The notes beneath the pieces are model-generated. The model saw nothing but the letters and a program-made list of their open reading frames with translations. It made no database searches and was not told the DNA's origin. DNA of 64,000 bases, from assembly GCA_965263045.1 (NCBI GenBank), contig CBDHGK010000041.1, forward strand, positions 992,001 through 1,056,000. Reading direction: 5' to 3'. Positions 17,919 to 26,964 of the stretch are shown in pieces. This DNA comes from G963664115 sp965263045 (GTDB lineage Bacteria; Acidobacteriota; Terriglobia; 20CM-2-55-15). The position numbers and the translations under genes are program-made. Every line of letters begins with the position of its first letter. Positions within the stretch are counted from its first letter, which is position 1.

Positions 17919-18722
17919 ATGGCCAGCGAGAGAGATCACTTCAGAAAAGCCGATCGAGCATCGGTACCTCGAGGACGGACTCCGAACGATGCTCCAGAGA
18001 AAGCAGAGGGAAATCCGGGCATTGTTTCCGGGACTGATCCGAAGACCGAACCTTCCGAAGTCCCCCTCAGTCCCGGTTTTTCGCGACGCGAACTGCTCAG
18101 GCGGGCCGGCATTGCTGGAGCGGTGAGCGCGCTGCCTGCGGGAGCGATGGGCGCGCTACCATTGTCCCTGATCCTGCCGGCTGGAGCATCAGAGCCGGCA
18201 CAGGAGCCGTTTGAGACTCTGACAGCGGCCGAGTCCGACACGCTTGAAGCCATTGTCGCCCGATTGATCCCCACCGACGAAAACGGCCCCGGGGCAACCG
18301 AGGCCCGGGCCGCGCACTATATCGACCGCGCCCTCACCGGGCCGCTGGCTGCCTCCCGCAGCGCCTACGCCTCTGGAATCGAAGCCCTCAACCGCTACAC
18401 GGAAACCTCGCGGGGCGCCCCGTTTGTCCAGCTCGGATCCGGGGACCAGGACGCCGTATTGCGCGAAATGGAATCGGACGTCGCCACAGGGTTCGTTCCC
18501 GACGCCTCGACATTTTTTGATCTCCTGAGAACGCATACGATCGAAGGCACGTTTTGTGATCCCTACTACGGTGGAAACGCCGACTTCACCGGCTGGGATC
18601 TGATCGGCTACCCGGGCGTTCGAATCGCAGTGACCCCCCAGGAGCAGAGTATGGATGAGGTCCCGGCCCCCAACCACCGGTCGGCCTACGACTATTCAAT
18701 GTTCACGAAGGGAGGTGCCTGA
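17919..18722 (+). CDS. Gluconate 2-dehydrogenase subunit 3 family protein, Tat-exported
   Basis: 267 residues from the ATG at 17919, preceded by AAGGGGGAT. A twin-arginine signal (SRRELLRRAGIAGAVSALPA) lies about 55 residues in, an unusually long polar leader. The mature region begins with TLTAAESDTLEAIVARLIPT, the hallmark of the small subunit of membrane-bound GMC dehydrogenases. This subunit carries the flavoprotein partner through the Tat system. The flavoprotein gene starts 3 bases downstream, which fixes the pairing. A cytochrome c subunit, found in the classical gluconate dehydrogenase, is not adjacent. Confidence 0.9.
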   Translation: MASERDHFRKADRASVPRGRTPNDAPEKAEGNPGIVSGTDPKTEPSEVPLSPGFSRRELLRRAGIAGAVSALPAGAMGALPLSLILPAGASEPAQEPFETLTAAESDTLEAIVARLIPTDENGPGATEARAAHYIDRALTGPLAASRSAYASGIEALNRYTETSRGAPFVQLGSGDQDAVLREMESDVATGFVPDASTFFDLLRTHTIEGTFCDPYYGGNADFTGWDLIGYPGVRIAVTPQEQSMDEVPAPNHRSAYDYSMFTKGGA

Positions 18723-18725
18723 TTC

Positions 18726-20435
18726 ATGGCCACGACGCTCGAACCGACCGACGTAGTGATCATCGGCGTTGGAGCTGTGGGTGGCGTCGCCGCTCTCCCC
18801 CTCGCCCGCGCGGGACTCCGAGTCGTCGGCCTGGAGGCCGGTACGTGGCTTACGCCGCGCGACTTTGCTCCAGACGAACTCCGTAACAACGTGCGAGCAT
18901 GGCCGCAGGCGGTTCAGAAAGCCAACCGCGAGGTGCCCACACACCGACCCAACGGATCGGCGCCTTATTCGCCACGCCTGGCGACCCATCCGATGATGAA
19001 TGCAGTTGGCGGTACATCCCTCCATTATTGGGGCCAGAGTTGGCGCCTCAATCCGTGGGATTTCAGGGTCGTCAGCGAAACGACGCGACGCTACGGCGCC
19101 TCACGCATCCCGCCCGGCTCCACGGTCGAGGACTGGCCCTTCGGACTGGAAGAGCTGGAACCCTACTACGATGCAGTGGAGTACGAAGTGGGCATTTCGG
19201 GCAAAGCGGGCAACGTCAACGGAACAGTCGATCCAGGCGGCAATATATTCGAAGGACCGCGCAGCCGTGAATATCCAATGCCTCCGCTCAGGGGAACGGG
19301 GTTTACTGAAAACATGAGCGGGGCCGCCAGAACGCTCGGCTGGCATCCGTTCCCGGGTCCGGCGGCGATCAACTCCCGGACTTACGATGGGCGTCCCGGT
19401 TGTGTCTATCACGGCTTCTGTTCTGAAGGCGGATGTCATGTGAGCGCCAAGAGTTCCACGGCCGTATCCACGATTCCAAAGGCCCAGGCCACAGGAAATT
19501 TCAGCGTCTTGACCCAGGCGCACGTCACCGCGATCGAGGTCAACGGTGAAGGCCGCGCGACGGGAGTGACCTTCATCAAGGACGGCCAGGAATGCTTCCA
19601 GCCGGCGGACGTTGTGCTGCTGGCCAGCTACACTTACGAGAACGTTCGCACGCTCCTACTCTCAAAGTCCGCGCCGTATCCAGATGGTCTGGCCAACAAT
19701 CACGGCCAGGTGGGCCAGCACTATTTCAGCCATGCCACCCGAGGGGGGGTGAGCGCCCTGTTTCCGTGGAACCTCAACAAATGGTACGGCGCAGCGGCAC
19801 AGGGCGTCGCCATCGACGATTGGGCCGACGATAACTTCGACCACTCGGACCTGAATTTCGTGGGCGGCGGAAACCTGTGGATCTACACGGAAAGAAGGCC
19901 CATCGCTGCGGCCGGGATGAATACTTTCGGGATAGCGCCGCGGTGGGGGTCGGAGTGGAAGGCGTTTATCCAGCAAAATGCCGACCGGTGGACCAACACC
20001 TATATCCAGAAGACGACACTGCCATACGCAGACAACTACCTGGATCTGGATCCAACGGTCACCGATCCACTGGGCATTCCCGTCTGCCGGATAACGGCCG
20101 ACTTCAAGGACAACGAAAGGAAGATTACGCGGTTTATGCAAGACAAGATGGTCGAGTGGTTCCAGGCGGCCGGAGCGGTCGAAACACTTCGGGAAGATCT
20201 GGGCACGATGGGCCCGTCCACCCATGCCTATGGGGGCACCCGGATGGGCGACGACGGGGATACGAACGTCGTGGACCGGTGGGGCTTTTCCCACGAAGCG
20301 GGAAATCTCGGCATCCTGGGCGCATCGGTAATGGGAACCAGCGGCGCACGCAATCCCACGCTGACGGCTCAGGCGCTGGCGTGGCGGACGGCCCAGCACC
20401 TGGCGATGAACTGGCGAACGATTGGAGGAAGTTAG
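18726..20435 (+). CDS. GMC family oxidoreductase (flavoprotein subunit)
   Basis: 569 residues. The FAD-binding Rossmann motif is near residue 14 (GVGAVGGVAALPLARAG then GLEAG). The substrate-domain block GTRMGDDGDTNVVDRWGFSH and the C-terminal ASVMGTSGARNPTLTAQALA, with the conserved Asn-Pro of GMC enzymes, are present. It has no signal of its own and would be co-exported with the Tat-borne small subunit encoded immediately upstream. The likely role is periplasmic oxidation of a sugar or alcohol feeding electrons to the respiratory chain. The substrate is not determined. Confidence 0.92.
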   Translation: MATTLEPTDVVIIGVGAVGGVAALPLARAGLRVVGLEAGTWLTPRDFAPDELRNNVRAWPQAVQKANREVPTHRPNGSAPYSPRLATHPMMNAVGGTSLHYWGQSWRLNPWDFRVVSETTRRYGASRIPPGSTVEDWPFGLEELEPYYDAVEYEVGISGKAGNVNGTVDPGGNIFEGPRSREYPMPPLRGTGFTENMSGAARTLGWHPFPGPAAINSRTYDGRPGCVYHGFCSEGGCHVSAKSSTAVSTIPKAQATGNFSVLTQAHVTAIEVNGEGRATGVTFIKDGQECFQPADVVLLASYTYENVRTLLLSKSAPYPDGLANNHGQVGQHYFSHATRGGVSALFPWNLNKWYGAAAQGVAIDDWADDNFDHSDLNFVGGGNLWIYTERRPIAAAGMNTFGIAPRWGSEWKAFIQQNADRWTNTYIQKTTLPYADNYLDLDPTVTDPLGIPVCRITADFKDNERKITRFMQDKMVEWFQAAGAVETLREDLGTMGPSTHAYGGTRMGDDGDTNVVDRWGFSHEAGNLGILGASVMGTSGARNPTLTAQALAWRTAQHLAMNWRTIGGS

Positions 20436-20769
20436 CTTCGACCGCCTCCCCGACGGCGAACCATCCGACCCGACCGGGATGTCGGGATTCGGCTGGCATG
20501 GAAAACGCACCGGTCTCGGGTGCCACACATCCAGCGGCGATGGCGGAAGGCCTCGGACCCGAAGCCACCTAAGAGCCCGCGCGCGAAACCTTTTTCCCCG
20601 TGCCCCGCCCACAAATCCAGCACCCGCACCCACCCCTTTATCGGGAATAACCTAAGCTTTTAGCCGAGCGATGACGATAGTTTCCATAGGTATTACGGGC
20701 CGTGAGGGGGCCTGTGGATCCGGTGCATCGTGGGGCACCCCGTTAGCCGGATGCGTGGAGGAGGTCTGC
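20436..20769. other. Leader region of the cyclase gene
   Basis: About 330 bases. A hairpin-forming stretch (GGTGC...GCACC, near 20720-20742) lies just before the strong ribosome site GGAGGAGG. I could not fit it to a known riboswitch class, including c-di-GMP types I and II. Confidence 0.3.
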
Positions 20770-22746
20770 ATGGAACGCTTTAAGTCGTACTTACTGGGCA
20801 ACTTCGAGCAGCTGTTCATTCTCGGTGTACTCGTCGCGACAACGGTAATCAACTACACCGTTCCCGCGAAACTCGCGTTCCTGAATTTCTACTTCCTCCC
20901 GGTCATTCTCGCGGCTTACTATCTCGACCGCAGGAAGGCGATGCTCGGCGCGGTTCTCAGCGTCGTCTATACCCTGATTTATCTTGTCTATTCGCCGCAT
21001 TCGTTCCTGACTGTGTCGACCGAGACAGACCTTTACCTACACTTCGCTGCCTGGGCCGGCTTCTTGCTCCTGACTGGAGGTGTACTGGGTTCGGTGCAGG
21101 AAAAGCTCCGTTCCGAGGTCGAATCGACCCGCCTCCTCAATGATGATCTCCGACGGAACGAGGAAGAACTCAGCCGGGCCAATGTCGCATTGCGAGACTA
21201 CAGCGAGGATCTGGAATCCAGGGTCGCTCGACGGACCGAAGAACTCGAGCAGTCCAAGGTCGCCATTGAATCGCTCAAAGGGAAGGTCGAGGAGGCTCTC
21301 TACCGGACGATGGATCCGTCCGTCGTCAACCTCATGATCGAAGGTCGCCTCCGGAACGAGAAGAGAGACATGAGCGTGCTGTTCTCCGATCTGGTCGGAT
21401 TCACCGCGTACTCTGAGAAATTGCCACCCGAGGTTGTCATCGGAGAGCTCAATCGCTATCTGGACCAGATGGAACCTGTTCTGCTGACCTACCATGGGCA
21501 CATCGACAAGTACATGGGCGACGCCATCATGGCCGAGTTCGGAGCCCCACTCGACTTCGACACCCACCGGTTGCAGGCGGTACTGTGCGGTCTCAAACTC
21601 CAGGAAAAGCTTGCGGCCGGAGCGTTTCCCTGGCAGATGCGCATCGGGATCGGTTCCGGAACATCGATTGCTGGGCTGATCGGTTCCCGCCGCCAGTCCT
21701 ATACGGCAATCGGCGATGTCGTTAATCTGGCCTCGCGCCTGGAAACAGCATGCCGGCCGGGGATGATCGTGATCGACCGCGAGACCTACGACTCGGTCCG
21801 CCATCTTGTCGATGCGCGCCCCCTGCGGCACCTGCGCGGTTCCGACGCGGACACGGTTGAAAAGGAAAATGAAGCCCGGGAGTTGAGAGCCCTCCTGGAG
21901 GAGAACCAGGACGATGTCGACGCCTGTTACCGCCTCGGCCAGCTTTGCCTCGCCCTGGGAGATACGTCTGAATCGCTCGAATACATCGAGCGCGCGATGC
22001 AGTTGGACCCGACGCGGACAGACCTGAAAGTGGCCTTTGCCGATGCCCGCCTGGGGGTTGGCAACGGCAACGCGATTCGAGTTCGGGGACGCTCACAGCC
22101 AACCGAGGCCTTCGAAGTTCTCGGCCTGCGCGATCCTCTTGAAGACCGCAACCGAATCCCAGCATCGTTCTACGAGAAATACGCTCAGGCGGCTGAACTG
22201 ATCCGCGTTCCCGAAGATGTCATCCTGCCTGTGGAAGCGCTCGACGGGAGTGTCGGGCATTCCAGAACGGTGGCGATGGTGGCCTATGCGCTTGCGGATT
22301 CGATGCGACTGCCTGAGAGCGAAAAAACCACGATCATGCAGGCCGGGTTCCTGGCCGACATTGGCAAGGAAGTCCTCCCGCCGCACCTGCTCAATCGCGG
22401 CGGTGGCCTGAGTCAGAGCGAGTACGAGATCGTCCGTGAACATCCCGTAGAAAGCGTCCGTATTCTGCGGAAACACGGCTACCAGAACGAACGGATGCTC
22501 GAGATCGTGCTTCACAGTCACGAGTACTACGATGGTTCCGGCTATCCCAACGGCTTGCGGGGCGAAGCCATTCCCCTCGGCTCGGGCATCGTCTGTGTGG
22601 CGGATACCTATGCCGCACTGACCGCGAAGCGTTCGTATCGCGAAGCCTGGGATCGTCACGCCGCGCTCGACGAGATGGGCCGGAATGTCGACAAAGGCCT
22701 GTACGATCCGCAAGTTGTCGGCCAACTCGACCGCTTGATGCGCTAG
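20770..22746 (+). CDS. Membrane adenylyl cyclase fused to a degenerate HD-GYP domain
   Basis: 658 residues from the ATG at 20770, preceded by GGAGGAGG. Order: three or so membrane helices (residues 15-107), a coiled coil (110-175), a class III cyclase domain (about 195-360), a short TPR-like helical region (365-430), and an HD-GYP domain (about 490-655). The cyclase has both metal aspartates (FSDLVGF D207, GDAIM D251), K247 in DKYMGD and T312 in YTAIGD as adenine-selecting residues, and N319/R323, so it should make cAMP. In the HD-GYP part the HD pair is A529-D530 and HHE reads SHE (583-585), while DGSGYP is kept. The phosphodiesterase may therefore be weak or only a sensor. Confidence 0.9.
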   Translation: MERFKSYLLGNFEQLFILGVLVATTVINYTVPAKLAFLNFYFLPVILAAYYLDRRKAMLGAVLSVVYTLIYLVYSPHSFLTVSTETDLYLHFAAWAGFLLLTGGVLGSVQEKLRSEVESTRLLNDDLRRNEEELSRANVALRDYSEDLESRVARRTEELEQSKVAIESLKGKVEEALYRTMDPSVVNLMIEGRLRNEKRDMSVLFSDLVGFTAYSEKLPPEVVIGELNRYLDQMEPVLLTYHGHIDKYMGDAIMAEFGAPLDFDTHRLQAVLCGLKLQEKLAAGAFPWQMRIGIGSGTSIAGLIGSRRQSYTAIGDVVNLASRLETACRPGMIVIDRETYDSVRHLVDARPLRHLRGSDADTVEKENEARELRALLEENQDDVDACYRLGQLCLALGDTSESLEYIERAMQLDPTRTDLKVAFADARLGVGNGNAIRVRGRSQPTEAFEVLGLRDPLEDRNRIPASFYEKYAQAAELIRVPEDVILPVEALDGSVGHSRTVAMVAYALADSMRLPESEKTTIMQAGFLADIGKEVLPPHLLNRGGGLSQSEYEIVREHPVESVRILRKHGYQNERMLEIVLHSHEYYDGSGYPNGLRGEAIPLGSGIVCVADTYAALTAKRSYREAWDRHAALDEMGRNVDKGLYDPQVVGQLDRLMR

Positions 22747-22862
22747 GGCGGGCCCGTTCCTGCCGGCAGCATTGAGAGCCCGGATCCGGGCGGATCGGTC
22801 TATCCAAAAAATGTCTTGGCGAATTGTGTCCGTGGGTTACACTCACCGCACCGAGGGCCAGG

Positions 22863-23078
22863 ATGCCGTTTCCGCGAAAACACAAAGCTCCGCTGACCAC
22901 ACGTCAGATCCAGACCATAGCTTACCTTCTGGAAGGCACCGATGAGTCCGCGCGCGAGATTGGGGAGACGATTGGATGTACGCCGCTTTCCGTATCCAGG
23001 ATCAGCGAGAAATTCCGTATCCGAAGCTGGCGGCGCGAGGCTGACTCAGTCGCACCCCGTACATCGATTCCGAATTAG
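22863..23078 (+). CDS. Small helix-turn-helix protein
   Basis: 71 residues from the ATG at 22863; the frame opens at 22824. The segment LTTRQIQTIAYLLEGTDESA followed by REIGETIGCTPLSVSRISEKF has the layout of a helix-turn-helix of the sigma-70 region 4 or resolvase type. It lies about 115 bases behind the cyclase gene on the same strand. Its TAG stop is the first triplet of palindromic element B. It could be a small regulator, or a fragment of a larger DNA-binding protein cut short by the element. Confidence 0.55.
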   Translation: MPFPRKHKAPLTTRQIQTIAYLLEGTDESAREIGETIGCTPLSVSRISEKFRIRSWRREADSVAPRTSIPN

Positions 23079-23409
23079 TGGCCTGTAACAGAGACATTGC
23101 CAGTGGCGCCGATGGGTCTTGCCAGGCGAGATCGCGAAGCGAGGAGGGCCACCGAGGTTTGATACCGAGGCCGCAGGCGCCGCTGTTTCATCATGACCCG
23201 TCTTACTTAGTGCCGGACAAAGATATCGACAGCAACCCCCATCGGCCCGAAGGGTTCGGGCGGAACCAGGCCGTCTTCGTTGTCGCTCCTTCTCGGAATG
23301 TAGGAGCATTCCCTCGTCCCCGCGACGTCCGGTCGTCAACCTGTTGCCTCCTGAAATCCGGCCCCGTTGCGCTCCGAACGACACTGGCGATGTCTCTGTT
23401 GCAGGCCAC
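23078..23409. repeat. Long palindromic repeat element, copy B
   Basis: The outer arms 23078-23105 and 23382-23409 pair over 28 bases. The only two differences are T-G wobbles, which would hold in RNA. The interior has the family core GTCTTCGTTGTCGCTC and ATCCGGCCCCGTT, and the branch blocks GGGTCTT, CGCGAAGCGAGGAG, TTTCATCATGACC and GGACAAAG shared with copy A. The outer arm is of the same type as copy D at the window start. It lies between convergent genes and includes the stop codon of the upstream small gene. Confidence 0.85.
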
Positions 23410-23545
23410 TGGCCAGCCCCACGCCGCGTCTCGTGTTCCGGTTTGCCTGATTCACAGGGCCAGCACGAAGCGATCCGCATGGGCTCGGGCGCACACCCGA
23501 ATCGAACCCGTCAAAGAAACAAAGGTATCCTGATTCCGATCCGCC

Positions 23546-24400
23546 TCAATTCGGGGGTCCCGGATTTTCGAAGACGAATGCCCTTAATTCTCCGACGCGT
23601 TGGACTCCCAGTCCCATCATCGCGCCTTCGTGAAGGTCTGCATCCAGCGTAAAAAGCCGCTTGGGTTCGGGGGCCGCATCGAACAGGGCCGTTCCCAGCG
23701 CATAGGCAACGACGGGGTCGCCCCGCGCGTGGACAACGGCCAGAGGAGCCTCGATGCGTTCGATCTTGCCGAGAGAATCGTAGCGGGTTTCGAGCAGCCA
23801 GTCGATGGGAATACGGAACCGGTGACGGAGGGTGGCGCCCACGCTGGTGAACGGCGCTTCCAGGATCAGGCCACCGATGGTGACGCGTGTAGCCAGATCG
23901 ACGCTCACCCCGGTCCCGAGTGACTGGCCCATGAGGTAGATGTTTGCCGGCGGATACCCGCGTGTGCGTGCCGTTTGATAGGCCGCCTGAATGTCCGCAT
24001 AGGTGCCGGCCTCCGTTGGCGCACCCTCGCTCTGACCGTAGCCCCTGTAATCGTAGATCAGAATGTTGACCTGTAGTTCCTCTCGTAGAAACTCCGCCAT
24101 TTCAGCGCGGTAGCCGATGTTGCCGCCATTGCCATGGCTGACAATCAGGATGTTGGGACTCTCCGCTTCCAGAAGCCAGCCATGAAGACGTACGCCGTCA
24201 TCGGTTTCGAAGAAAATATCTTCGTAGACGGATTGAGGGGTGGCCACGAGTCCCGCTTCCGGAAAGTAGATCAGGCGATGTTCGAAGAACTTCGCGTAGA
24301 GCGCCAGGAGGAGGGCGGTGGCCAGAGTGATGCGGAGAGCGGACCCAGGGAGGCGGCGCACTGCCGACACCACGGATGGTCCGATGCCCGTGCTAGCCAA
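23546..24400 (-). CDS. Membrane-anchored alpha/beta hydrolase (BEM46/ABHD13-like)
   Basis: 284 residues. One N-terminal hydrophobic anchor (ALRITLATALLLALYAKFF) is followed by an alpha/beta hydrolase domain. The oxyanion region is SHGNGGNIGYRA, the nucleophile elbow is GQSLG, the acid is probably in VVHARGDPVVAYALG, and the catalytic His is in LDADLHEGAM near the end. IYDYRGYGQSEGAPTE is typical of the BEM46/ABHD13 group. The substrate is unknown. The start overlaps the stop of the upstream HupE-like gene by 8 bases, so the two form an operon. Confidence 0.88.
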   Translation of the reverse strand: MASTGIGPSVVSAVRRLPGSALRITLATALLLALYAKFFEHRLIYFPEAGLVATPQSVYEDIFFETDDGVRLHGWLLEAESPNILIVSHGNGGNIGYRAEMAEFLREELQVNILIYDYRGYGQSEGAPTEAGTYADIQAAYQTARTRGYPPANIYLMGQSLGTGVSVDLATRVTIGGLILEAPFTSVGATLRHRFRIPIDWLLETRYDSLGKIERIEAPLAVVHARGDPVVAYALGTALFDAAPEPKRLFTLDADLHEGAMMGLGVQRVGELRAFVFENPGPPN

Positions 24401-25454
24401 AGTACGCGCGTGAGACGAACCAGTAGAAACCGAGGCACATGATTGCGACGGAGGCGACCGACGTTACATGTTCCTTCCAAGGGGTTCGCCCAATGTAGAG
24501 AAGGAGGGGAAACAGGATCGCGACGAACGCGAGTTGGCCGATCTCCACCCCAATGTTGAAGGAAAACAGCGACATCGCCAGACGGCTCCGCCCCAGCTCC
24601 ATTTCGCTCAGGACATTCGAAAACCCAAAGCCGTGGACGAAGCCAAAGACCAGCGTCACCAGCCAGCGATGCACCAGCTTGCGGCCGACAAAGTTTTCTA
24701 TGGCGACATAGGCGATACTCAGCGCGATCAGGCTCTCGATGAGGCGCGACGGCATCGAGAGCACTCCGAGCGTCGCCAGGACCAGCGTTATGCTGTGGCC
24801 AAGGGTGAAGCATGTGACAACTTTGGCGAGGGAGACAAGCGTCGTGGTCGCCAGCAACAGGGCCAGCAGAAACGCAAGGTGGTCATAGCCGGTGAAGATG
24901 TGTTCGATACCCAGTTCTCCAAAATCGAGGATCGTGACCCAGAAGGGAATTCCCGTTGCGTAGTCGATATCGATGCTGGGGTAGTCGCGGTCGAGCACCG
25001 CGGTGCGGGCTTCATCCCCTTCACCGATTTGAAGCAGATGCCGGTGATTCTCCTGGGTCAGCCGGTCCAGGGTCGATACAACCGTGATGTCGGTGACGTT
25101 GGACTCGAACAGATACCGGAGGCTGATGCGGGCCACGTTTTCAGCCGTGAGGGAATACTCTGCCAGGGAGGTGTCCACAGGTGGATTGGGAGCCCTGAGC
25201 TGAAAGTGGGCCTCAATGGCTTCGAACAGCGCATCGATCCCAGCGTCCAGTTCTTCGGCCCCGACACGGCCGTCCTGGTCGAGGTCAAGGCGCGGACCTT
25301 CGTGGAAATCTGTCGCACTGAAGGTCAGCATCACACGGACTTCGGAGCCTTCGGCTGCAATCAGGGAATAGCTGGTCGAGAAATCATGGGCCAGTGCGGG
25401 CCCGGCAATGACGAGAAGACAAACGATTGCGCCGAGCAAGGGTTTTCGCTCCAT
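24393..25454 (-). CDS. HupE/UreJ-like membrane protein with an EF-hand loop
   Basis: 353 residues from the ATG at 25454, preceded by GAGGAG. A signal peptide (LLGAIVCLLVIAGPALA) and a periplasmic domain of about 175 residues precede a C-terminal membrane domain of about six helices. The latter contains IFTGYDHLAFLLALLLA and FTLGHSITLVLA, characteristic of the HupE/UreJ_2 family, whose His/Asp residues suggest metal handling. In the periplasmic part D57-x-D59-x-D61-G-x-V-x-x-x-E68 is a canonical 12-residue EF-hand calcium loop. The upstream frame to 25682 is rejected because it runs through repeat C. Confidence 0.88.
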   Translation of the reverse strand: MERKPLLGAIVCLLVIAGPALAHDFSTSYSLIAAEGSEVRVMLTFSATDFHEGPRLDLDQDGRVGAEELDAGIDALFEAIEAHFQLRAPNPPVDTSLAEYSLTAENVARISLRYLFESNVTDITVVSTLDRLTQENHRHLLQIGEGDEARTAVLDRDYPSIDIDYATGIPFWVTILDFGELGIEHIFTGYDHLAFLLALLLATTTLVSLAKVVTCFTLGHSITLVLATLGVLSMPSRLIESLIALSIAYVAIENFVGRKLVHRWLVTLVFGFVHGFGFSNVLSEMELGRSRLAMSLFSFNIGVEIGQLAFVAILFPLLLYIGRTPWKEHVTSVASVAIMCLGFYWFVSRAYFG

Positions 25455-25498
25455 CCATCGCTCCTCTATGACCGGACGCCGGTGCCGGGACATATAAT

Positions 25499-25662
25499 AG
25501 TGACCTGTACCACCCGAATCGGGACCAGCGTTGCCGCGAAACGGCATAGTCTTCGTTGTCGTCGGCTCCTCGCAATGTAGGGGCATTTCCTCATCGCCGA
25601 CTCCTAGAGTCCAACGCCGTTTGGTTGCAACGCTGGTCCCGATTCGGGTGGTACAGGCCACT
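25499..25662. repeat. Palindromic repeat element, short copy C
   Basis: The outer arms 25499-25534 and 25627-25662 pair over 36 bases with one mismatch. The 92-base interior keeps the core GTCTTCGTTGTCGTC and CTCCTCGCAATGTAG but lacks the side branch of copies A and B. The element lies between two divergent genes, so it occupies their promoter region. Its arm sequence differs from A and B except for the terminal CCTGTxCCA. Confidence 0.85.
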
Positions 25663-25743
25663 CGCAGGCTGCTGGAAAACACCGTGATTGTACTGGTCCC
25701 GCTTTGCCGCAGTCAATTGGGGCCACGGAGGGTGGATGGAGAA

Positions 25744-26244
25744 ATGATGTACGCCGTTGCAGTCGTCCTGCTTTCGCCGCTACTGGTGTTCGGTGTCTAT
25801 CATCTGTCACTGTGGTTCAACGTGATGGGCATACGGACCCGCGTGTTCTGGCGTCAGGTCGCGCTGGCATCGGCCATCGCCCACCTCTTGCTGGTGATCG
25901 GATTCTTCGTATTCACGTATGTGGACTATCGACTCAACGCCAACATCGCCGGCGCTGTGGGCGTGTTCGATGTCTTTTTGTTCAGCCGGTCCCCCTTCTG
26001 GAGTCTGGTGTCCGTATTCGATACGGTTGCGATGGTCGTGATCCTGGGCACGTTCGGAACGCTGGACTGGCTGGGTATCGACTTCGGAACGACAGTGCCG
26101 GTCACGGCCGGCATTATCCTGTTGGTCGGAACACTGCAATGGTACTGGATTGGTGGGGCGATCGGAGGAGCGTTCGAGCGCCTGTGGGCTGGTTTAAAGG
26201 GCCCTGAAGATGACCCTCAGGATGGACCTGCCGATTGGCTTTAG
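25744..26244 (+). CDS. Hypothetical four-helix membrane protein
   Basis: 166 residues from the ATG at 25744, with GGAG just upstream; an ATG follows directly and could also serve. Four hydrophobic segments are visible: VAVVLLSPLLVFGVYHLSLW, then ALASAIAHLLLVIGFFVFTY, SVFDTVAMVVILGTF and TAGIILLVGTLQWYWIGGAI. The C-terminal tail is acidic and probably cytoplasmic (KGPEDDPQDGPAD). I know no family for it. It is divergent from the HupE-like gene across repeat C. Confidence 0.7.
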   Translation: MMYAVAVVLLSPLLVFGVYHLSLWFNVMGIRTRVFWRQVALASAIAHLLLVIGFFVFTYVDYRLNANIAGAVGVFDVFLFSRSPFWSLVSVFDTVAMVVILGTFGTLDWLGIDFGTTVPVTAGIILLVGTLQWYWIGGAIGGAFERLWAGLKGPEDDPQDGPADWL

Positions 26245-26298
26245 CAGGCCGAGGCAGAAGTGAGGAGGGCTGAGCGTCCCTGTCATACCGATCGTCAG

Positions 26299-26883
26299 CT
26301 AAGTGGCGGGCTGGCGTTTACTTTCAGGCAGAACCGAATCGTCGATGAAGGGGCGGACACCGCGACGCGAGTACGTCGGCTCCGAAGTGTTCCGGCAGTC
26401 GAAGTAGTCCCATCGATTCATGTGGTCGGACACGAAGACCTCGTCGAATACGAGGAAGAGCATCGGTAGAATGAATGGTTTCCGGACATCGTGGATCTTG
26501 AAAACAGCATGAAAGCCCTCTTTCGTGAGCGAACTCCATTGATCTCGTTCTTCGTCGCTGAAGGCAGTGATGTGGTCGTTGAGCAGGTCACGGAAGAAGC
26601 GCAGTCGGTAGCCATCGTGAAGATGGTTGGTCGCGATTACCATCGACTCGTCTTGATGGAAGAGAATGGCCTTCGAGCTGCCGCGATAGGAGAAAATCTG
26701 GATCAGGGCGATGCCGATCGTCGCCAGTGCGACGAGGCCGATGACGATCGAGATGAACTGCCCGACCTGGTTCGACTGTGAAAACCCGCGTGCAACGCTC
26801 ACCAGGACCGCCAACCCCAATAAGAGTCCCAGCATGTGGCCGGTCCGCATGCGGTTGATCTCTCGACGTGAAAAAAACACCAT
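26299..26883 (-). CDS. Hypothetical protein with two membrane helices
   Basis: 194 residues. Two adjacent membrane segments near the N terminus (HMLGLLLGLAVLVSVARGF and FISIVIGLVALATIGIALIQ) are followed by a cytoplasmic domain of about 125 residues with mixed strand/helix character and no motif I recognise (WDYFDCRNTSEPTYSRRGVR near the end). It stands alone on the minus strand, convergent with the gene before it. Confidence 0.65.
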   Translation of the reverse strand: MVFFSRREINRMRTGHMLGLLLGLAVLVSVARGFSQSNQVGQFISIVIGLVALATIGIALIQIFSYRGSSKAILFHQDESMVIATNHLHDGYRLRFFRDLLNDHITAFSDEERDQWSSLTKEGFHAVFKIHDVRKPFILPMLFLVFDEVFVSDHMNRWDYFDCRNTSEPTYSRRGVRPFIDDSVLPESKRQPAT

Positions 26884-26964
26884 CGCGTGGCTTCTCCTGC
26901 TTCTGCTCTACAAGCTGACATTATAGCAATTCACGAATGACAAATTACGAGCCAGCCGCAGTAT

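Noticed and set aside
20690..20769. Possible riboswitch before the cyclase gene
   Set aside because: The stems did not fit c-di-GMP class I or II consensus or any other class that I could recall, so it is only noted as a leader.
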